From: Acidimicrobiaceae bacterium
GTDB taxonomy: Bacteria; Actinomycetota; Acidimicrobiia; Acidimicrobiales; Bog-793
DNA: 32,701 nucleotides
NCBI GenBank assembly: GCA_025463965.1
Contig: JAODBN010000104.1
Location: 1 to 32,701, forward strand
Reading direction: 5' to 3'
Made by a program: the position numbers and the translations under genes
Notes under the pieces: model-generated
The model's input: the letters and a program-made list of their open reading frames with translations, nothing else
Told to the model about the DNA's origin: nothing
The model's database searches: none
In this document: in pieces, positions 24,460 to 32,701 of the stretch
Layout of the letters: every line of letters begins with the position of its first letter
How positions within the stretch are numbered: the stretch's first letter is position 1

Positions 24460-25290
24460 ATGTCGAATGCAATGAGCACCGACCGTGGACCCTTGCTCGA
24501 GGTCAGTCACGTCACAAAGCGGTTCCCACGCCCAGAAGGGCCTGGACTGCTCACGGTTCTCGAGGACATCAACCTCTCGCTCGCACCCGGAGAGTTCGTC
24601 AGCCTGATCGGGCCCTCTGGGTGCGGGAAGACGACGCTGATCCGCTTGATGAGCGGGCTCATGGGATGCGACGACGGCTGGATCGCCCTACGTAACGAGC
24701 GGTTCGAGTCCGTTCCGAAGGGAGTGGGCTTCGTGTTCCAAGAGCCCGCCCTTCTGCCCTGGTGCACGGTCTCCGAGAACATCGCGTTCGCCTTGACCGC
24801 ATCCGCCGACGCCGGCAAGCGACGGCCGGGGGTCGACGACCTCGTCAACAAGCAGCTCGAGCTGACGAGCTTGACCCCTTTCGCCAGTTACTACCCAACG
24901 CAGATCTCCGGTGGAATGCAACAGCGGGTCGGCCTGGCACGGGCTCTCGTCGGGAGCCCGGATGTGCTGTTCATGGACGAGCCTCTCTCGGCTCTCGACG
25001 CCTTCACCAGGACCGCCCTACAAGCGGACCTCGGTCGCATCATCGAGGCCGCGGCGACAACGACCGTGCTGGTCACTCACGACATCGACGAGGCGATCTT
25101 CATGTCGGACCGAGTGGTCGTCATGAAAGCGAACCCCGGTGAGATCGCCCAGATCGTGGACGTGCCGCTTGCCCGACCCCGCAGCCACGAGGCGCTGCTC
25201 GACGATGCGGACTACGTCGCCCTGCGCACCGAGCTCATGCGGATCCTGCTCAAGGTGTCGCCACACATCTTCAACAACTCAGGCAACTGA
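24460..25290 (+). CDS. ABC importer ATPase, SsuB/TauB type (import cassette 2)
   Basis: 276 residues: Walker A GPSGCGKTT (51-59), Q-loop Gln94, signature ISGGMQQR (149-156), Walker B VLFMDE (169-174), switch His207. Same family as the ATPase at 3412 and clearly its paralogue. In this cassette the ATPase precedes the binding protein, the reverse of cassette 1. ATG 24460 and ATG 24472 are both possible starts. Confidence 0.92.
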   Translation: MSNAMSTDRGPLLEVSHVTKRFPRPEGPGLLTVLEDINLSLAPGEFVSLIGPSGCGKTTLIRLMSGLMGCDDGWIALRNERFESVPKGVGFVFQEPALLPWCTVSENIAFALTASADAGKRRPGVDDLVNKQLELTSLTPFASYYPTQISGGMQQRVGLARALVGSPDVLFMDEPLSALDAFTRTALQADLGRIIEAAATTTVLVTHDIDEAIFMSDRVVVMKANPGEIAQIVDVPLARPRSHEALLDDADYVALRTELMRILLKVSPHIFNNSGN

Positions 25291-25300
25291 GTCTGAAAGC

Positions 25301-25318
25301 CTCCGGCGAAGGCCGGGG
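25301..25318 (+). other. Intercistronic hairpin before the binding-protein gene
   Basis: CTCCGGC-GAAG-GCCGGGG forms a 7-bp stem (one G-U pair) 10 nt after the ATPase stop. A stem here could protect the downstream part of the message or partly end transcription, letting the binding protein be made in different amounts. Confidence 0.35.
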
Positions 25319-25394
25319 TAAGCGGCATCTCGTTCCCCCCGCTACGGGTCGGCGCGGATGCTCACCAGTGTCCATCCCAGACCGAAAGGAAGAC

Positions 25395-26486
25395 ATGGAG
25401 CGAATGACAGGACAATCAGGTCCACAGCTCTCAACCCGGCGGCGCCACGGCCGCTTCGGGACCCCGGCATTGGCGATGAGCGCCTTGGCCATCGCTGGAA
25501 CGGTCACCGTGGGGCTCGCTACGGGATCGGGCGCATCGCAGGCACACGCGACGAGCGCCGCGACGACCTCGTTCCCTCCCAACCTCAAGGGCAAGAGCAT
25601 CGTCTTTGCGGACGGTTCGCCGCCCCAGCAGAGCGATACCCAGCTCTACCTGATGACGAAGATCCTCAAGTCTTGGGGGGCAGACGCCCGGATCGTCAAC
25701 GAGACCGGTGACCCAGCTGCAGTGACCGTCGTGCTCTCGGGAGAGGCCAACGCGGCGTACATCAGCACCGGTGACGTGATCAACTCTCACCTGGTCACGT
25801 TCGGCCCCGCACAGCCCCGGCTCGACTACCAGTTCGTCACGACGTCCAGCATCCACAACATGTCGCAGTTGGCCGGAAAGACCTTCGGATGGTCCAACCC
25901 GCATGGGGTCGAGGCCGAGATGTACGGAGTGCTGCTGCGCAAGTTCCACGTGAACCCGAACAGCGTGACGACGGCGCTCGCAGGCTCCTCGAGCGTGCGG
26001 GAAGCGGCCCTGCTGGTGGGCAAGATCCAGGCCACCTTCGTGTCGACCGCGCAGTGGGACACCCTGAAGGCGCACGGGGGGTTCAGGGACATGGAGAACA
26101 TGGCCCAGGTCGCTCCCCAGGTCGCCGACTCCCTCATGGCCGCCTCCCCCGGGTGGCTCGCGAAGAACCACTCAAGCGCGGTGGCGATCGACGAGGCATG
26201 GCTCGAGGCAGCCAAGGAATTCAACACGCAGAAGTCGAAATGGATCGCCGGAGCTGACGTGTACGCGGCCGGATCCGCCACGAAGGCGGACGCGACTGCC
26301 CAGTACGACGTGTTCAAGCTGAACAACACCTTCCCCGCCACGTCGGACGCGTTCTCACCGGCCCACGCCCGGTTCAACGAGGTCGTCGCGCAGTCGGTCG
26401 GGGCGCTCGTAAGTGAGCCACCGCTTTCGAAGTGGTTCATCGACGGGGATTGGACCGACGCACTCAAGGCACTGAACATCAAGTAG
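25395..26486 (+). CDS. ABC importer substrate-binding protein (import cassette 2)
   Basis: 363 residues from ATG 25395 (AAAGGA 4 nt upstream; GTG 25368 and ATG 25404 are alternatives). The signal peptide has a basic stretch STRRRHGR, a hydrophobic core and an Ala-rich cut region (QAHATSAA). The mature part starts SFPPNLKG, like the binding protein at 4268, and keeps KxWGA and the two-lobed NMT1-like plan. Beyond that the two differ strongly. The two importers therefore probably take up different, perhaps related, compounds. A strong terminator follows. Confidence 0.82.
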   Translation: MERMTGQSGPQLSTRRRHGRFGTPALAMSALAIAGTVTVGLATGSGASQAHATSAATTSFPPNLKGKSIVFADGSPPQQSDTQLYLMTKILKSWGADARIVNETGDPAAVTVVLSGEANAAYISTGDVINSHLVTFGPAQPRLDYQFVTTSSIHNMSQLAGKTFGWSNPHGVEAEMYGVLLRKFHVNPNSVTTALAGSSSVREAALLVGKIQATFVSTAQWDTLKAHGGFRDMENMAQVAPQVADSLMAASPGWLAKNHSSAVAIDEAWLEAAKEFNTQKSKWIAGADVYAAGSATKADATAQYDVFKLNNTFPATSDAFSPAHARFNEVVAQSVGALVSEPPLSKWFIDGDWTDALKALNIK

Positions 26487-26498
26487 GCAGCCGAGATC

Positions 26499-26543
26499 GC
26501 CGGCCGGGATACGAGACGCCGAGTCTCGTCGTGCCCGGCCGGC
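26499..26543 (+). terminator. Long hairpin after import cassette 2
   Basis: Ten-base arms GCCGGCCGGG (26499-26508) and CCCGGCCGGC (26534-26543) continue, after a small internal loop, into ACGAGAC (26511-26517) and GTCTCGT (26523-26529) around loop GCCGA. This is the strongest hairpin noted in the window. No T-run follows. Confidence 0.6.
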
Positions 26544-26579
26544 GGCTCCGGTCTACTTCCGACTAGGAGGGTGCGGCCC

Positions 26580-27350
26580 GTGGCCGATCGAGTAGCAGTG
26601 ATCACCGGGGCGTCGAGCGGAATCGGCGCCGCGACCGGACAGCTCTTGGCGGAGTCCGGCTATGAGGTGGTGCTCGGCGCCCGACGTGTGGAGCGGTTGG
26701 AGGCCCTCGCCGCTCAGATCGGACCGCGGGCGCGCTGCTATGAGCTCGACGTGTCCGATCCGGCGTCGGTGGAGCGCTTTTGCCTCAAGGTCCCGGCTTG
26801 TCAGCTATTGGTCAACAACGCCGGTGGCGCTCTCGGAGACGAGCCGATCTCGAGCGCGGATCTGGCATCGTGGCGGCAGATGTACGACACCAACGTGCTC
26901 GGGATCGTGCACATGACCAAGCAGCTTCTCCCGAAGCTTCTCGCCTCGGCTGACGGGCACATCGTGACGATCGGCTCAGTCGCAGGTTTCGACCCCTACC
27001 CCAACAGCGGTGGCTACGTAGCAGCGAAGCACGCGGCAAGAGCGGTCATGGACGTGCTCCGCCTCGAGCTCCTCGGCCAGCCGATCCGGGTCTCGGAGAT
27101 CGACCCGGGGATGGTGCACACCGAGTTCTCGTTGGTCCGCTTCGCCGGCGACGAGGAGCGCGCGACTGCCATGTACGCAGGAATGACACCCCTCAGCCCG
27201 CTCGACGTCGCAGAGTGTGTCGCCTTCGTCGCAAACCGCCCGAGCCACGTCGACATCGATCGGCTCGTGGTGCGTCCGCGCGACCAGGCTCGACCGACCC
27301 TCGTCCATCGGCGCCCGGCCGATGCCGATGTGAGTCTGGCCGATCGATAA
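26580..27350 (+). CDS. SDR-family NAD(P)-dependent oxidoreductase (YdfG-like)
   Basis: 256 residues from GTG 26580, chosen because AGGAGG ends 9 nt upstream. It is a classical short-chain dehydrogenase: TGASSGIG (9-16), NNAG (79-82), Ser133, Tyr146 and Lys150 (YVAAK). GARRVERL after the second strand favours NADP. The late block DPGMVHTEFSLVRF and the tail V-V-R-P resemble YdfG-type 3-hydroxy acid dehydrogenases that act on serine, 3-hydroxypropionate or malonic semialdehyde. A role in reducing or oxidising a small pathway product is plausible. Confidence 0.87.
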   Translation: MADRVAVITGASSGIGAATGQLLAESGYEVVLGARRVERLEALAAQIGPRARCYELDVSDPASVERFCLKVPACQLLVNNAGGALGDEPISSADLASWRQMYDTNVLGIVHMTKQLLPKLLASADGHIVTIGSVAGFDPYPNSGGYVAAKHAARAVMDVLRLELLGQPIRVSEIDPGMVHTEFSLVRFAGDEERATAMYAGMTPLSPLDVAECVAFVANRPSHVDIDRLVVRPRDQARPTLVHRRPADADVSLADR

Positions 27351-27489
27351 ACGCCGTTCGAGGCTGGGGGGTACCTAGGATGTCCATGCGACTGAAGCGT
27401 CAACCGGTGAGCGCGTCAGCGCGTGTGCGACAGAGGGGACTTCACCTGTCATCCAGCAGAGGGCACCACGATCGCCGGGCAGCACAGCG

Positions 27490-28191
27490 ATGAAGGCGGC
27501 GAAGGTACAAGAGAAAGAAGACAGTCAGGTCGAAGCCCTGCAGGCTGTGGCCAAGTCTTTCGCCAGCCAGTTCAAATCAGCCGAGGAGCTCGCGCAGGTC
27601 TTCGTCCGTGAAGCGATCATCCGAGGCATCTACCGGCCCGGGGACCGACTGCCCCAGGACGTCATCGCGAACCTCTTGGGCATCAGCCGCATTCCGGTGC
27701 GTGCGGGGTTCCGGCTGCTCGAAGCCGAGGGGCTGCTGACGATCTATTCGCACCGCGGCGCCCGGGTCACGATTCTCAACGCGAAAGAGATCGAGGAGCT
27801 CTACGAGCTGCGCACCGTGCTCGAGTGCCACCTCCTCGAGCTCGCAATCCCCCGGCTCACACCGGAGTACACGAGCGAGCTACGCGCGATGGCCGAGCAG
27901 CTCAACGCTTCGGCGACCATGGGCAGTGCAGAGCCCAGAATGGCGTTCTACGACCGGCTCTACGCGCTAGCCGAACGGCCCAGGATCCGCTCGCTGGTCG
28001 CCCGGCTGCACGCCGAGGTCGGTCAGTACCTGCTCATGAAGCAGGTGACCGAGGAGCCACCCGGTCACTTCGGCCTGCTGAATTACATCGAGGAGGGGGA
28101 CGTGGCCGGGGCGCAGCTCTGGCTCACCGACCACCTCGCTGCCGTGAGCGCCGAGCTTCAGCTCCTCGTTTCCGAGCTGCACGGCGAGTAG
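27490..28191 (+). CDS. GntR-family regulator, FCD type (paralogue 2)
   Basis: 233 residues. The winged helix-turn-helix (about 40-100; YRPGDRLPQDVIANLLGISRIPVRAGF) is nearly the same as in the protein at 6862, including the recognition region GISRIPVRAG. The two should therefore recognise similar DNA. The FCD domain (about 110-228) is similar in layout but differs in ligand-region residues, so the inducers may differ. It ends the island and converges with the YihY gene. Confidence 0.9.
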   Translation: MKAAKVQEKEDSQVEALQAVAKSFASQFKSAEELAQVFVREAIIRGIYRPGDRLPQDVIANLLGISRIPVRAGFRLLEAEGLLTIYSHRGARVTILNAKEIEELYELRTVLECHLLELAIPRLTPEYTSELRAMAEQLNASATMGSAEPRMAFYDRLYALAERPRIRSLVARLHAEVGQYLLMKQVTEEPPGHFGLLNYIEEGDVAGAQLWLTDHLAAVSAELQLLVSELHGE

Positions 28192-28208
28192 GCCCGCTCT
28201 CCTCGGGC
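28192..28208. terminator. Hairpin between convergent GntR and YihY genes
   Basis: GCCCG-CTCTCCT-CGGGC directly after the GntR stop codon, in a short convergent gap. Confidence 0.4.
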
Positions 28209-28244
28209 GCATCGCCTCAGGAAGCGAGGGAGGCTACGGAGCCT

Positions 28245-29297
28245 TCACCGCCGAGCCGTCTGCGAGGTCACGTTCTCGGCCGAGACGCGCGCCCCTGGAT
28301 GACCCGCCTGCGCCACGGCCTCCCGCTCGAGCTCGGCATTCAGCTCGCCCCCGACGAGCACGGCGAGACCGATGAAATAGAGCCACAGGATCAGGATCGC
28401 AACGCCGGCAAAGCTGCCGTAGGTCCTGCCGTAAGTGCCGAACTTGCTGACGTACAACGAAAAGCCTACCGAGGCGACGACGAAGATCGCCGTGGCTACG
28501 AGGCCGCCGCCGGTCACCCACCGCCAATTCGGGTCCTCCCGATTCGGACCGAGGGAGTAGAGGACAGAGAACAGCAGCGTGACGATCACCAAGGTCACCA
28601 CCCAGCGGACGACCGTCCACAAGACGAGGAACGCCGTGCCGTGCAGGCCGACGTGACCTTCGATCGAAGAACCGATCGAAGCGCCGAAGACCAAGAGGGC
28701 GGCGCTCAGGCCGCCGAGCACCACGATGGCCAGCATGATCGGGAGCGCGCGGATTCGCCGTGCCAGAAACTTCCGGTCCACGGGCACTTCGTAGGCGATG
28801 TCGAGCGCTTGCTCCAGCGCCGAGACGCCACCCGACGCGCTCCAGAGCGCCACGACTATCCCGACGACCACCGCGACGGACGAACCAGAGGACTTCTTGG
28901 TCGCCGAGCTCACCGCCGCCGTGAACACCGCTCCGGTTCCTGCAGGAAGCGCTTTGTCGACGCCGTGCACGATGTGTTGGAGGGTTCCCGAGCTGATGTG
29001 AACCACGGCGAGAAGGCCGAGAAGAGCGACGATCGCAGGAAAAAGCGCGAGGAACCAATGATAGGCAAGGCTGCCCGCGGACATCGAGACTCGATCACGA
29101 ACGATCTTCTTCATGGTCCGCCGCAGGGTCTGCTTCCATGCGGTAGTGCCCAGCTCGAGCGGGCCTTCGGGTGCCCCGGCCACATCCTTCTGCGGCGGAA
29201 TCGACTCGCCCGACCGATCGGTGCGCGTTGTCGGGTCCGCGGTGGTCGTACCGGCCGCACGAGACCCAGCCGGATTTTGCTCAGTCCCCGCTGCCAT
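28245..29297 (-). CDS. YihY/BrkB-family membrane protein
   Basis: 350 residues from ATG 29297 with GGAGG upstream. A hydrophilic N-terminus of about 60 residues is followed by six membrane segments. Family blocks are visible: SAGSLAYHWFLALFPAIVALLG, WSASGGVSALEQALDIAYEV, and YGSFAGVAILILWLYFIGLAVLVGGELNAELE cut across the last helices. The family was once taken for ribonuclease BN; its real function, perhaps transport or envelope upkeep, is not known. It does not look connected to the catabolic island. Confidence 0.9.
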   Translation of the reverse strand: MAAGTEQNPAGSRAAGTTTADPTTRTDRSGESIPPQKDVAGAPEGPLELGTTAWKQTLRRTMKKIVRDRVSMSAGSLAYHWFLALFPAIVALLGLLAVVHISSGTLQHIVHGVDKALPAGTGAVFTAAVSSATKKSSGSSVAVVVGIVVALWSASGGVSALEQALDIAYEVPVDRKFLARRIRALPIMLAIVVLGGLSAALLVFGASIGSSIEGHVGLHGTAFLVLWTVVRWVVTLVIVTLLFSVLYSLGPNREDPNWRWVTGGGLVATAIFVVASVGFSLYVSKFGTYGRTYGSFAGVAILILWLYFIGLAVLVGGELNAELEREAVAQAGHPGARVSAENVTSQTARR

Positions 29298-29854
29298 CCT
29301 TGCCTCCTACGATCGTGGGTTCTGTGACAACGGACTTTCGTCGGCATTCCCGTCCTGTAGCGGACTGGGCGCGGCTCTCGTCATTGAGACGAGGGCGAGT
29401 TGCCCTGGTTGCGGCGCCGACAAACGGGCGAAGCGGCGTGATCAAAGCCGCTCAGCACAGAGATCTTCAGCCTCCCCCGAATAGGGGAAGCGCAAAGCCG
29501 ATTGGAAGACCTTTGCCAGCCGTACCTATCGCCGGCCGCTAGCGAGAACAGAGCTCCTTGTCTTCGCGGCGGCGCGGAAGGTCTCCAGCAGGCGACGGCA
29601 CCGACACGATCCGGAACGGAGAACGGGCGCAACAGGAGGGCCGGAGCCCGCGCGCTCCACGCGGGAGCTCGCGGAGTGGCCGGGGCGATGAAGCCCGACG
29701 CGGGGCGCCCCCGGGCGGGACAGAGAGCCGTTACCCGCGGGCCTCGCTGGGGTAGTCCCTAATGCGGTCGAACAGCTGGCCTCTGGGATCTCTGTCCCGT
29801 CGTCCGCCCGCACACCGGGTTGGACTAAGCGTCCGCGAGGACGTAGGAGGCACA
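29298..29854. other. Non-coding region between YihY and STAS genes
   Basis: About 560 bases without a convincing gene; open frames here are Arg/Pro-rich shadows without ribosome sites. Small stems are seen: CTCGTC-ATTGA-GACGAG (29377-29393) and CCCC-GAATA-GGGG (29475-29487). No tRNA or recognisable small RNA was found. Confidence 0.5.
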
Positions 29855-30214
29855 ATGACCGAAGCGTCTACGCAGTTTCGAGCGGAGCTGCGAGACACCG
29901 GGCCAGGGCTGGCGACGTTGTACGTCATGGGACGGGTCGATCCCGAGTCCCTTCCAGCCTTCGTGGCTGTCCTCGACGCGGCGATTGCCGCAAGCCCGGA
30001 GCACTTGCTGATCGAAGCTTCTGAAGCGGATTCCATCTCGAGCCAAGGGTTTCTCGCCATCGGCCAGTGCGGACTCGCGCTCAGCCGCCTCACCCTTCGA
30101 ACCCGGCTCCCGGTGGCTCGCCGAGTACTCGCGGTGCTCGGTTTCGAAGGGATCGTGACGGTCGATGAGCTCGAGGAGCCGGACCGCTTGCGCCCGGCGT
30201 TGAGTTGGAGCTGA
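29855..30214 (+). CDS. STAS-domain protein (anti-anti-sigma-like)
   Basis: 119 residues from ATG 29855, preceded by GTAGGAGG. The order of strands and helices fits a lone STAS domain: LATLYVMGRVDPESLPAFVAVLDAAIA, then LLIEASEADSISSQGFLAIGQ, then LRTRLPVARRVLAVLGFEGIVTV. The SISSQG loop takes the place of the DSSG loop, in which a Ser is phosphorylated in SpoIIAA-type anti-sigma-factor antagonists. No anti-sigma kinase or sigma factor is adjacent. Call is moderate because the domain is divergent. Confidence 0.65.
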   Translation: MTEASTQFRAELRDTGPGLATLYVMGRVDPESLPAFVAVLDAAIAASPEHLLIEASEADSISSQGFLAIGQCGLALSRLTLRTRLPVARRVLAVLGFEGIVTVDELEEPDRLRPALSWS

Positions 30215-30262
30215 GCCTGGCCGGCGCCTTCACTGCGGGCGCTCGCCCTCCAGGGGACTCGG

Positions 30263-30559
30263 CTACTTCACCGCGATGATGTCCACCGATCGGATGTCGG
30301 GGTCCTTGGCGAGCAGCTCATCGGCGACCTGAGCGAGCGCCTTGGGGATCTCGCCGTTGAGGTGAGCCTGGCGGGCCTCTTCGGTCTCGAAGGAGTCGAA
30401 GATCGCGTACTCGGTGTCGCTCAGCTTGAGGGCGTACCACGTGACCGTACCCGGCTCGGCTTGGGCGAGCGCCCGGCCGTTCTTCAGGAATTCGCCGAGG
30501 GCGCTTCCCTTGCCGGGCTTGGCCTCGAGCAACGCGAGAAATCCGAGCTTCACGGTCAT
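30263..30559 (-). CDS. Antibiotic-biosynthesis-monooxygenase (ABM) domain protein, YgiN-like
   Basis: 98 residues, a single dimeric alpha/beta-barrel domain: GFLALLEAKPGKGSALGEFL, QAEPGTVTWYALKLSDTEYAIFDSFETEEARQAHL. This pattern is typical of YgiN-type quinol monooxygenases and related small ABM proteins that need no cofactor. Substrate unknown. It stands alone between convergent or unrelated genes. Confidence 0.83.
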   Translation of the reverse strand: MTVKLGFLALLEAKPGKGSALGEFLKNGRALAQAEPGTVTWYALKLSDTEYAIFDSFETEEARQAHLNGEIPKALAQVADELLAKDPDIRSVDIIAVK

Positions 30560-30680
30560 GGCTTCTGCTTCTCCTCGGCCACCGCAGACTGGAAGCGGCC
30601 GCTCGCGGGTGGCGCCGAGACAGCTCGCCTGAGGAAGCGTAACGGTGCTTCTTAGCCACCGGCTCCGAGCAATGGCGAGC

Positions 30681-32027
30681 TCAGGAGACTGCCGCGGCGA
30701 GCTCGGGGTCTTTCGTCGAAGCCCGGACGGCTCTCACGGACCCGGCGATCGCCACGGCAACGACCACGACGAAGACCAGCATGGTGTTGCGGGCGGAGAA
30801 ATACTCCGTGGCAACTCCGAGTCCGATCACCGGGACGGATAGCCCGAGGTAGGCACCGAGAAAGAAGAGGGAAAGGGTCTCCGCTCGTGACTCCGGGGGG
30901 GCCACCGTCACAGCGGCGACGAGCGCCCCCTTGAACACCATGCCCCCGCCCGCTCCACTGAGCACGCCTCCCACGATGAAGATCGGAAGGCTGGGAGCCC
31001 ACATGCCACCCGCCAGCAGGGCGAGACCGACAACGAGCATCGGCACGCTGCGCCGGAGCAAGAGGGAGTTGGGCACCCTGGCCTGTGCGATCTGGGCAAC
31101 CGCCCCGCCGGCGAACGCAGAGAAGGCAACCGCACCGGCGAGCGCGTGCGAAGTGTCGTGCAGCGTGGTGGCGAGGAAAGACGGCACCAGCGAGTTGAAG
31201 ACGCCGTACACCGCGAACGAGGCCAATCCGGCCATCGTCGCAGCCAAGACCACGGCCCTTTGGGCCTTGGGGACGGCGATCCGCTGGGGCCGGTACTTCG
31301 GCCGCACGAGCGGCGACTCCCTGGTCTCGGGAGAGAGGGCGACGACCACCGCGAGCACCACCAGTGCGGCGCCGAAGACGATGTACGAAAGCGACAAGGG
31401 GTACGGAGCGAACTGGAGCAGAAGACCGGCGGCCAGTGGACCGACCCCGATGCCGCCGAGGTTGGAGGCCGTCGCCACCACGTCGGCCCGCCTCCTGCCG
31501 GCCGACGGCCGGGCCTTGGCGTGGAGCTCGGAAAGATAGGCGGTCGCCGTGGCGGTCGTCAGTCCGACCGAGACCCCGGAGATGATTCGTGCGATCACGA
31601 GCCCGGGGAGGCTCGGCTCGAAGATGAACACCAACGCGCTCACGGCATTGATGAGCAGTGCGGGAACGAAGACCCGCCGTCGACCGATCCAGTCCGAGAC
31701 GTGTCCGGCGAGGAACAGGCTCACGACGACGCCAATGGCGTAGGCCGCAAATACGAGCGTGACAACGATGTTGGAGAAGTGGTCCCGGCGCTGGTAGAGC
31801 ACGTAGATCGGGGTCGGCACCGCCGAAAACGCCATGTTGAGAAGGAACGCCGCCGCAACGAACCAGAACGCAGTCCCATGCGCGCGCGGGCTCTGGCGCG
31901 GTAATGCGGTTGGGACGGCGGCCATGCTCAGCTCCGGGCCGGCCGCTTGCTCCTCTGGCGTCTCCCCCAGCCCGCTCTCGTGCACTGCGGGCTGCTGCGC
32001 TAGGGGCTGCTGCACTGCGTAGCTCAT
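30681..32027 (-). CDS. MFS transporter, DHA1-like
   Basis: 448 residues with about 12 membrane segments after a 45-residue Gln/Pro-rich cytoplasmic N-terminus. The loop after helix 2 has GHVSDWIGRRRVF (motif A), and helix 5 has a motif-C-like run, which suggests a proton-driven exporter. It diverges from a LysR regulator, a common arrangement for an inducible efflux pump. Confidence 0.87.
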   Translation of the reverse strand: MSYAVQQPLAQQPAVHESGLGETPEEQAAGPELSMAAVPTALPRQSPRAHGTAFWFVAAAFLLNMAFSAVPTPIYVLYQRRDHFSNIVVTLVFAAYAIGVVVSLFLAGHVSDWIGRRRVFVPALLINAVSALVFIFEPSLPGLVIARIISGVSVGLTTATATAYLSELHAKARPSAGRRRADVVATASNLGGIGVGPLAAGLLLQFAPYPLSLSYIVFGAALVVLAVVVALSPETRESPLVRPKYRPQRIAVPKAQRAVVLAATMAGLASFAVYGVFNSLVPSFLATTLHDTSHALAGAVAFSAFAGGAVAQIAQARVPNSLLLRRSVPMLVVGLALLAGGMWAPSLPIFIVGGVLSGAGGGMVFKGALVAAVTVAPPESRAETLSLFFLGAYLGLSVPVIGLGVATEYFSARNTMLVFVVVVAVAIAGSVRAVRASTKDPELAAAVS

Positions 32028-32103
32028 CGCTGATGCTCCTCACCCGATTGGTTGTCGTTCCACTGTGCGCCCCTGGCGTCATAGGGTCCAGCGAAAACAA
32101 CCG

Positions 32104-32114
32104 ATAACAGTTAT
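32104..32114. promoter_or_regulatory. Palindrome between MFS and LysR genes
   Basis: ATAACAGTTAT, a perfect 11-bp inverted repeat in the roughly 100-bp divergent gap. It is a good candidate for the LysR protein's own binding site controlling both genes. Confidence 0.45.
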
Positions 32115-32133
32115 GCGGTCGTATGATGACCGG

Positions 32134-32701
32134 GTGGACTTGCGGCAGCTCGAACACTTCCTTGCAGTCGCAGAGGAGCAAAGCTTCACCCGCGCCGCGC
32201 GCCGCATCCACGCCGGCCAGTCCACGCTGTCGGTCTCCGTCCGCTCCCTCGAGCGCGAGCTCGGCACGGCGCTCTTCGAGAGGACCACGCACCGGGTCGC
32301 GCTGACCGACGCCGGCGAGGCGCTGTTGCCCGAAGCCCGTCGCACGCTTGAAGCGGCAGAGCGAGCGAGGGAGGTGGTTGCCGAGGTGAACGGTGTGGTG
32401 CGCGGAACTCTCCGTGTCGGGATCATGCGGTCGCTCAAAGTCGTCGATGTCGCCTCGATGCTCGCCCGCTTCCATCGCAAATACCCGGGCGTCGAGATCC
32501 AACCGCGTCCCGCGATCGGAGGCTCGGCCGCGCTTGCCCAGCAGGTGGCGACCGGTCAGCTCGACCTGGCGTTCCTCGCGGTACCTCCTGATCCCGTGCC
32601 TGACCTCTCGCTGACCCCGCTTGCCTCGGAACCCTTCCTGCTCGTTGCAGCCAGCGACGAGCTCGACGATGCACCTTCCGTGCTCGCCCTGAACGAGCTG
32701 C
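32134..32701 (+). CDS. LysR-family transcriptional regulator (5' part)
   Basis: The gene runs off the window; about 189 residues are visible from GTG 32134. This start is chosen because family members begin with (M)DLRQLEHFLAV; an in-frame ATG at 32113 overlaps the ATAACAGTTAT palindrome. The N-terminal helix-turn-helix (SFTRAARRIHAGQSTLSVSV, about 18-37) and the start of the effector domain (GTLRVGIMRS, about 89) are clear. It probably controls the divergent MFS gene and itself. Confidence 0.9.
   Translation, partial: MDLRQLEHFLAVAEEQSFTRAARRIHAGQSTLSVSVRSLERELGTALFERTTHRVALTDAGEALLPEARRTLEAAERAREVVAEVNGVVRGTLRVGIMRSLKVVDVASMLARFHRKYPGVEIQPRPAIGGSAALAQQVATGQLDLAFLAVPPDPVPDLSLTPLASEPFLLVAASDELDDAPSVLALNEL

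Noticed and set aside
27825..29327. Plus-strand open frame of 500 codons across the GntR and YihY genes
   Set aside because: It runs through one real gene in another frame and antisense to another; its Arg/His-rich product resembles nothing.
29298..29854. tRNA or small RNA gene in the long gap before the STAS gene
   Set aside because: No cloverleaf, no TTCGA-type T-loop in context and no promoter plus terminator pair could be found by eye.
30652..32502. Minus-strand open frame of 616 codons across the MFS and LysR genes
   Set aside because: Shadow of two recognisable genes; the translation is Arg/Gly-rich and lacks membrane segments.
1..32701. Mobile element, attachment site or CRISPR
   Set aside because: No transposase, integrase, terminal repeats, tRNA-end duplication or regularly spaced repeats were seen.

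Overview
This is a high-GC, gene-dense stretch of bacterial chromosome with frequent GTG starts and 1-8 nt gene overlaps. Two flavin/F420-type luciferase-like enzymes, a CoxG/CoxM/XdhC-type molybdenum hydroxylase set, FCD-type GntR regulators and an ER-type (Ser/His) signal peptidase paired with a short secreted protein all point to Actinomycetota. An acidimicrobial or other deep actinobacterial lineage is my guess, not something the sequence proves. I saw no tRNA, rRNA, CRISPR array, transposase or integrase.

Layout. 1-318: 3' end of a PsiE-like membrane protein. 561-3343: an envelope/secretion cassette with a small secreted TasA/camelysin-like protein, a SipW-like signal peptidase and a DUF5305-like membrane protein carrying an extra secreted-protein-like C-terminus. 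3412-7581 (minus): first import cassette, GntR regulator, then permease, substrate-binding protein and ATPase behind a leader that resembles a TPP riboswitch. 7842-9601 (plus): XdhC and MocA-like maturation factors for molybdenum hydroxylases, overlapping by ATGA. 9695-10978 (minus): MFS exporter. 11169-13105 (minus): bicupin protein and TRIP13-like AAA+ ATPase overlapping by GTGA. 13365-20848 (minus): seven tightly packed genes for an alpha/beta hydrolase, a cyclic amidohydrolase, a luciferase-like oxidoreductase, CoxG, and the FAD, 2Fe-2S and Mo subunits of a molybdenum hydroxylase. 21130-22116 (minus): FGD-like F420 enzyme. 22453-23160 (plus): class II aldolase. 23487-28191 (plus): second import cassette (permease, ATPase, binding protein), an SDR and a second GntR. 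28245-32701: unrelated-looking genes (YihY/BrkB, STAS, ABM monooxygenase, MFS with a divergent LysR).

How it fits together (inference). The region from about 3.4 to 28.2 kb reads as one catabolic island for a small organic compound, probably a nitrogen heterocycle. Two paralogous ABC importers would bring in related substrates. The Mo hydroxylase, matured by XdhC and MocA, would hydroxylate the ring. F420/flavin enzymes would reduce or oxygenate it. The amidohydrolase would open the resulting cyclic amide, and hydrolase, aldolase and SDR would process the fragments. Three promoters in the island carry the same GTATAC palindrome between the -35 and -10 boxes, and two others share a related GTAT/ATAC motif. 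This makes the two paralogous GntR proteins likely pathway regulators. The substrate cannot be read from sequence alone.
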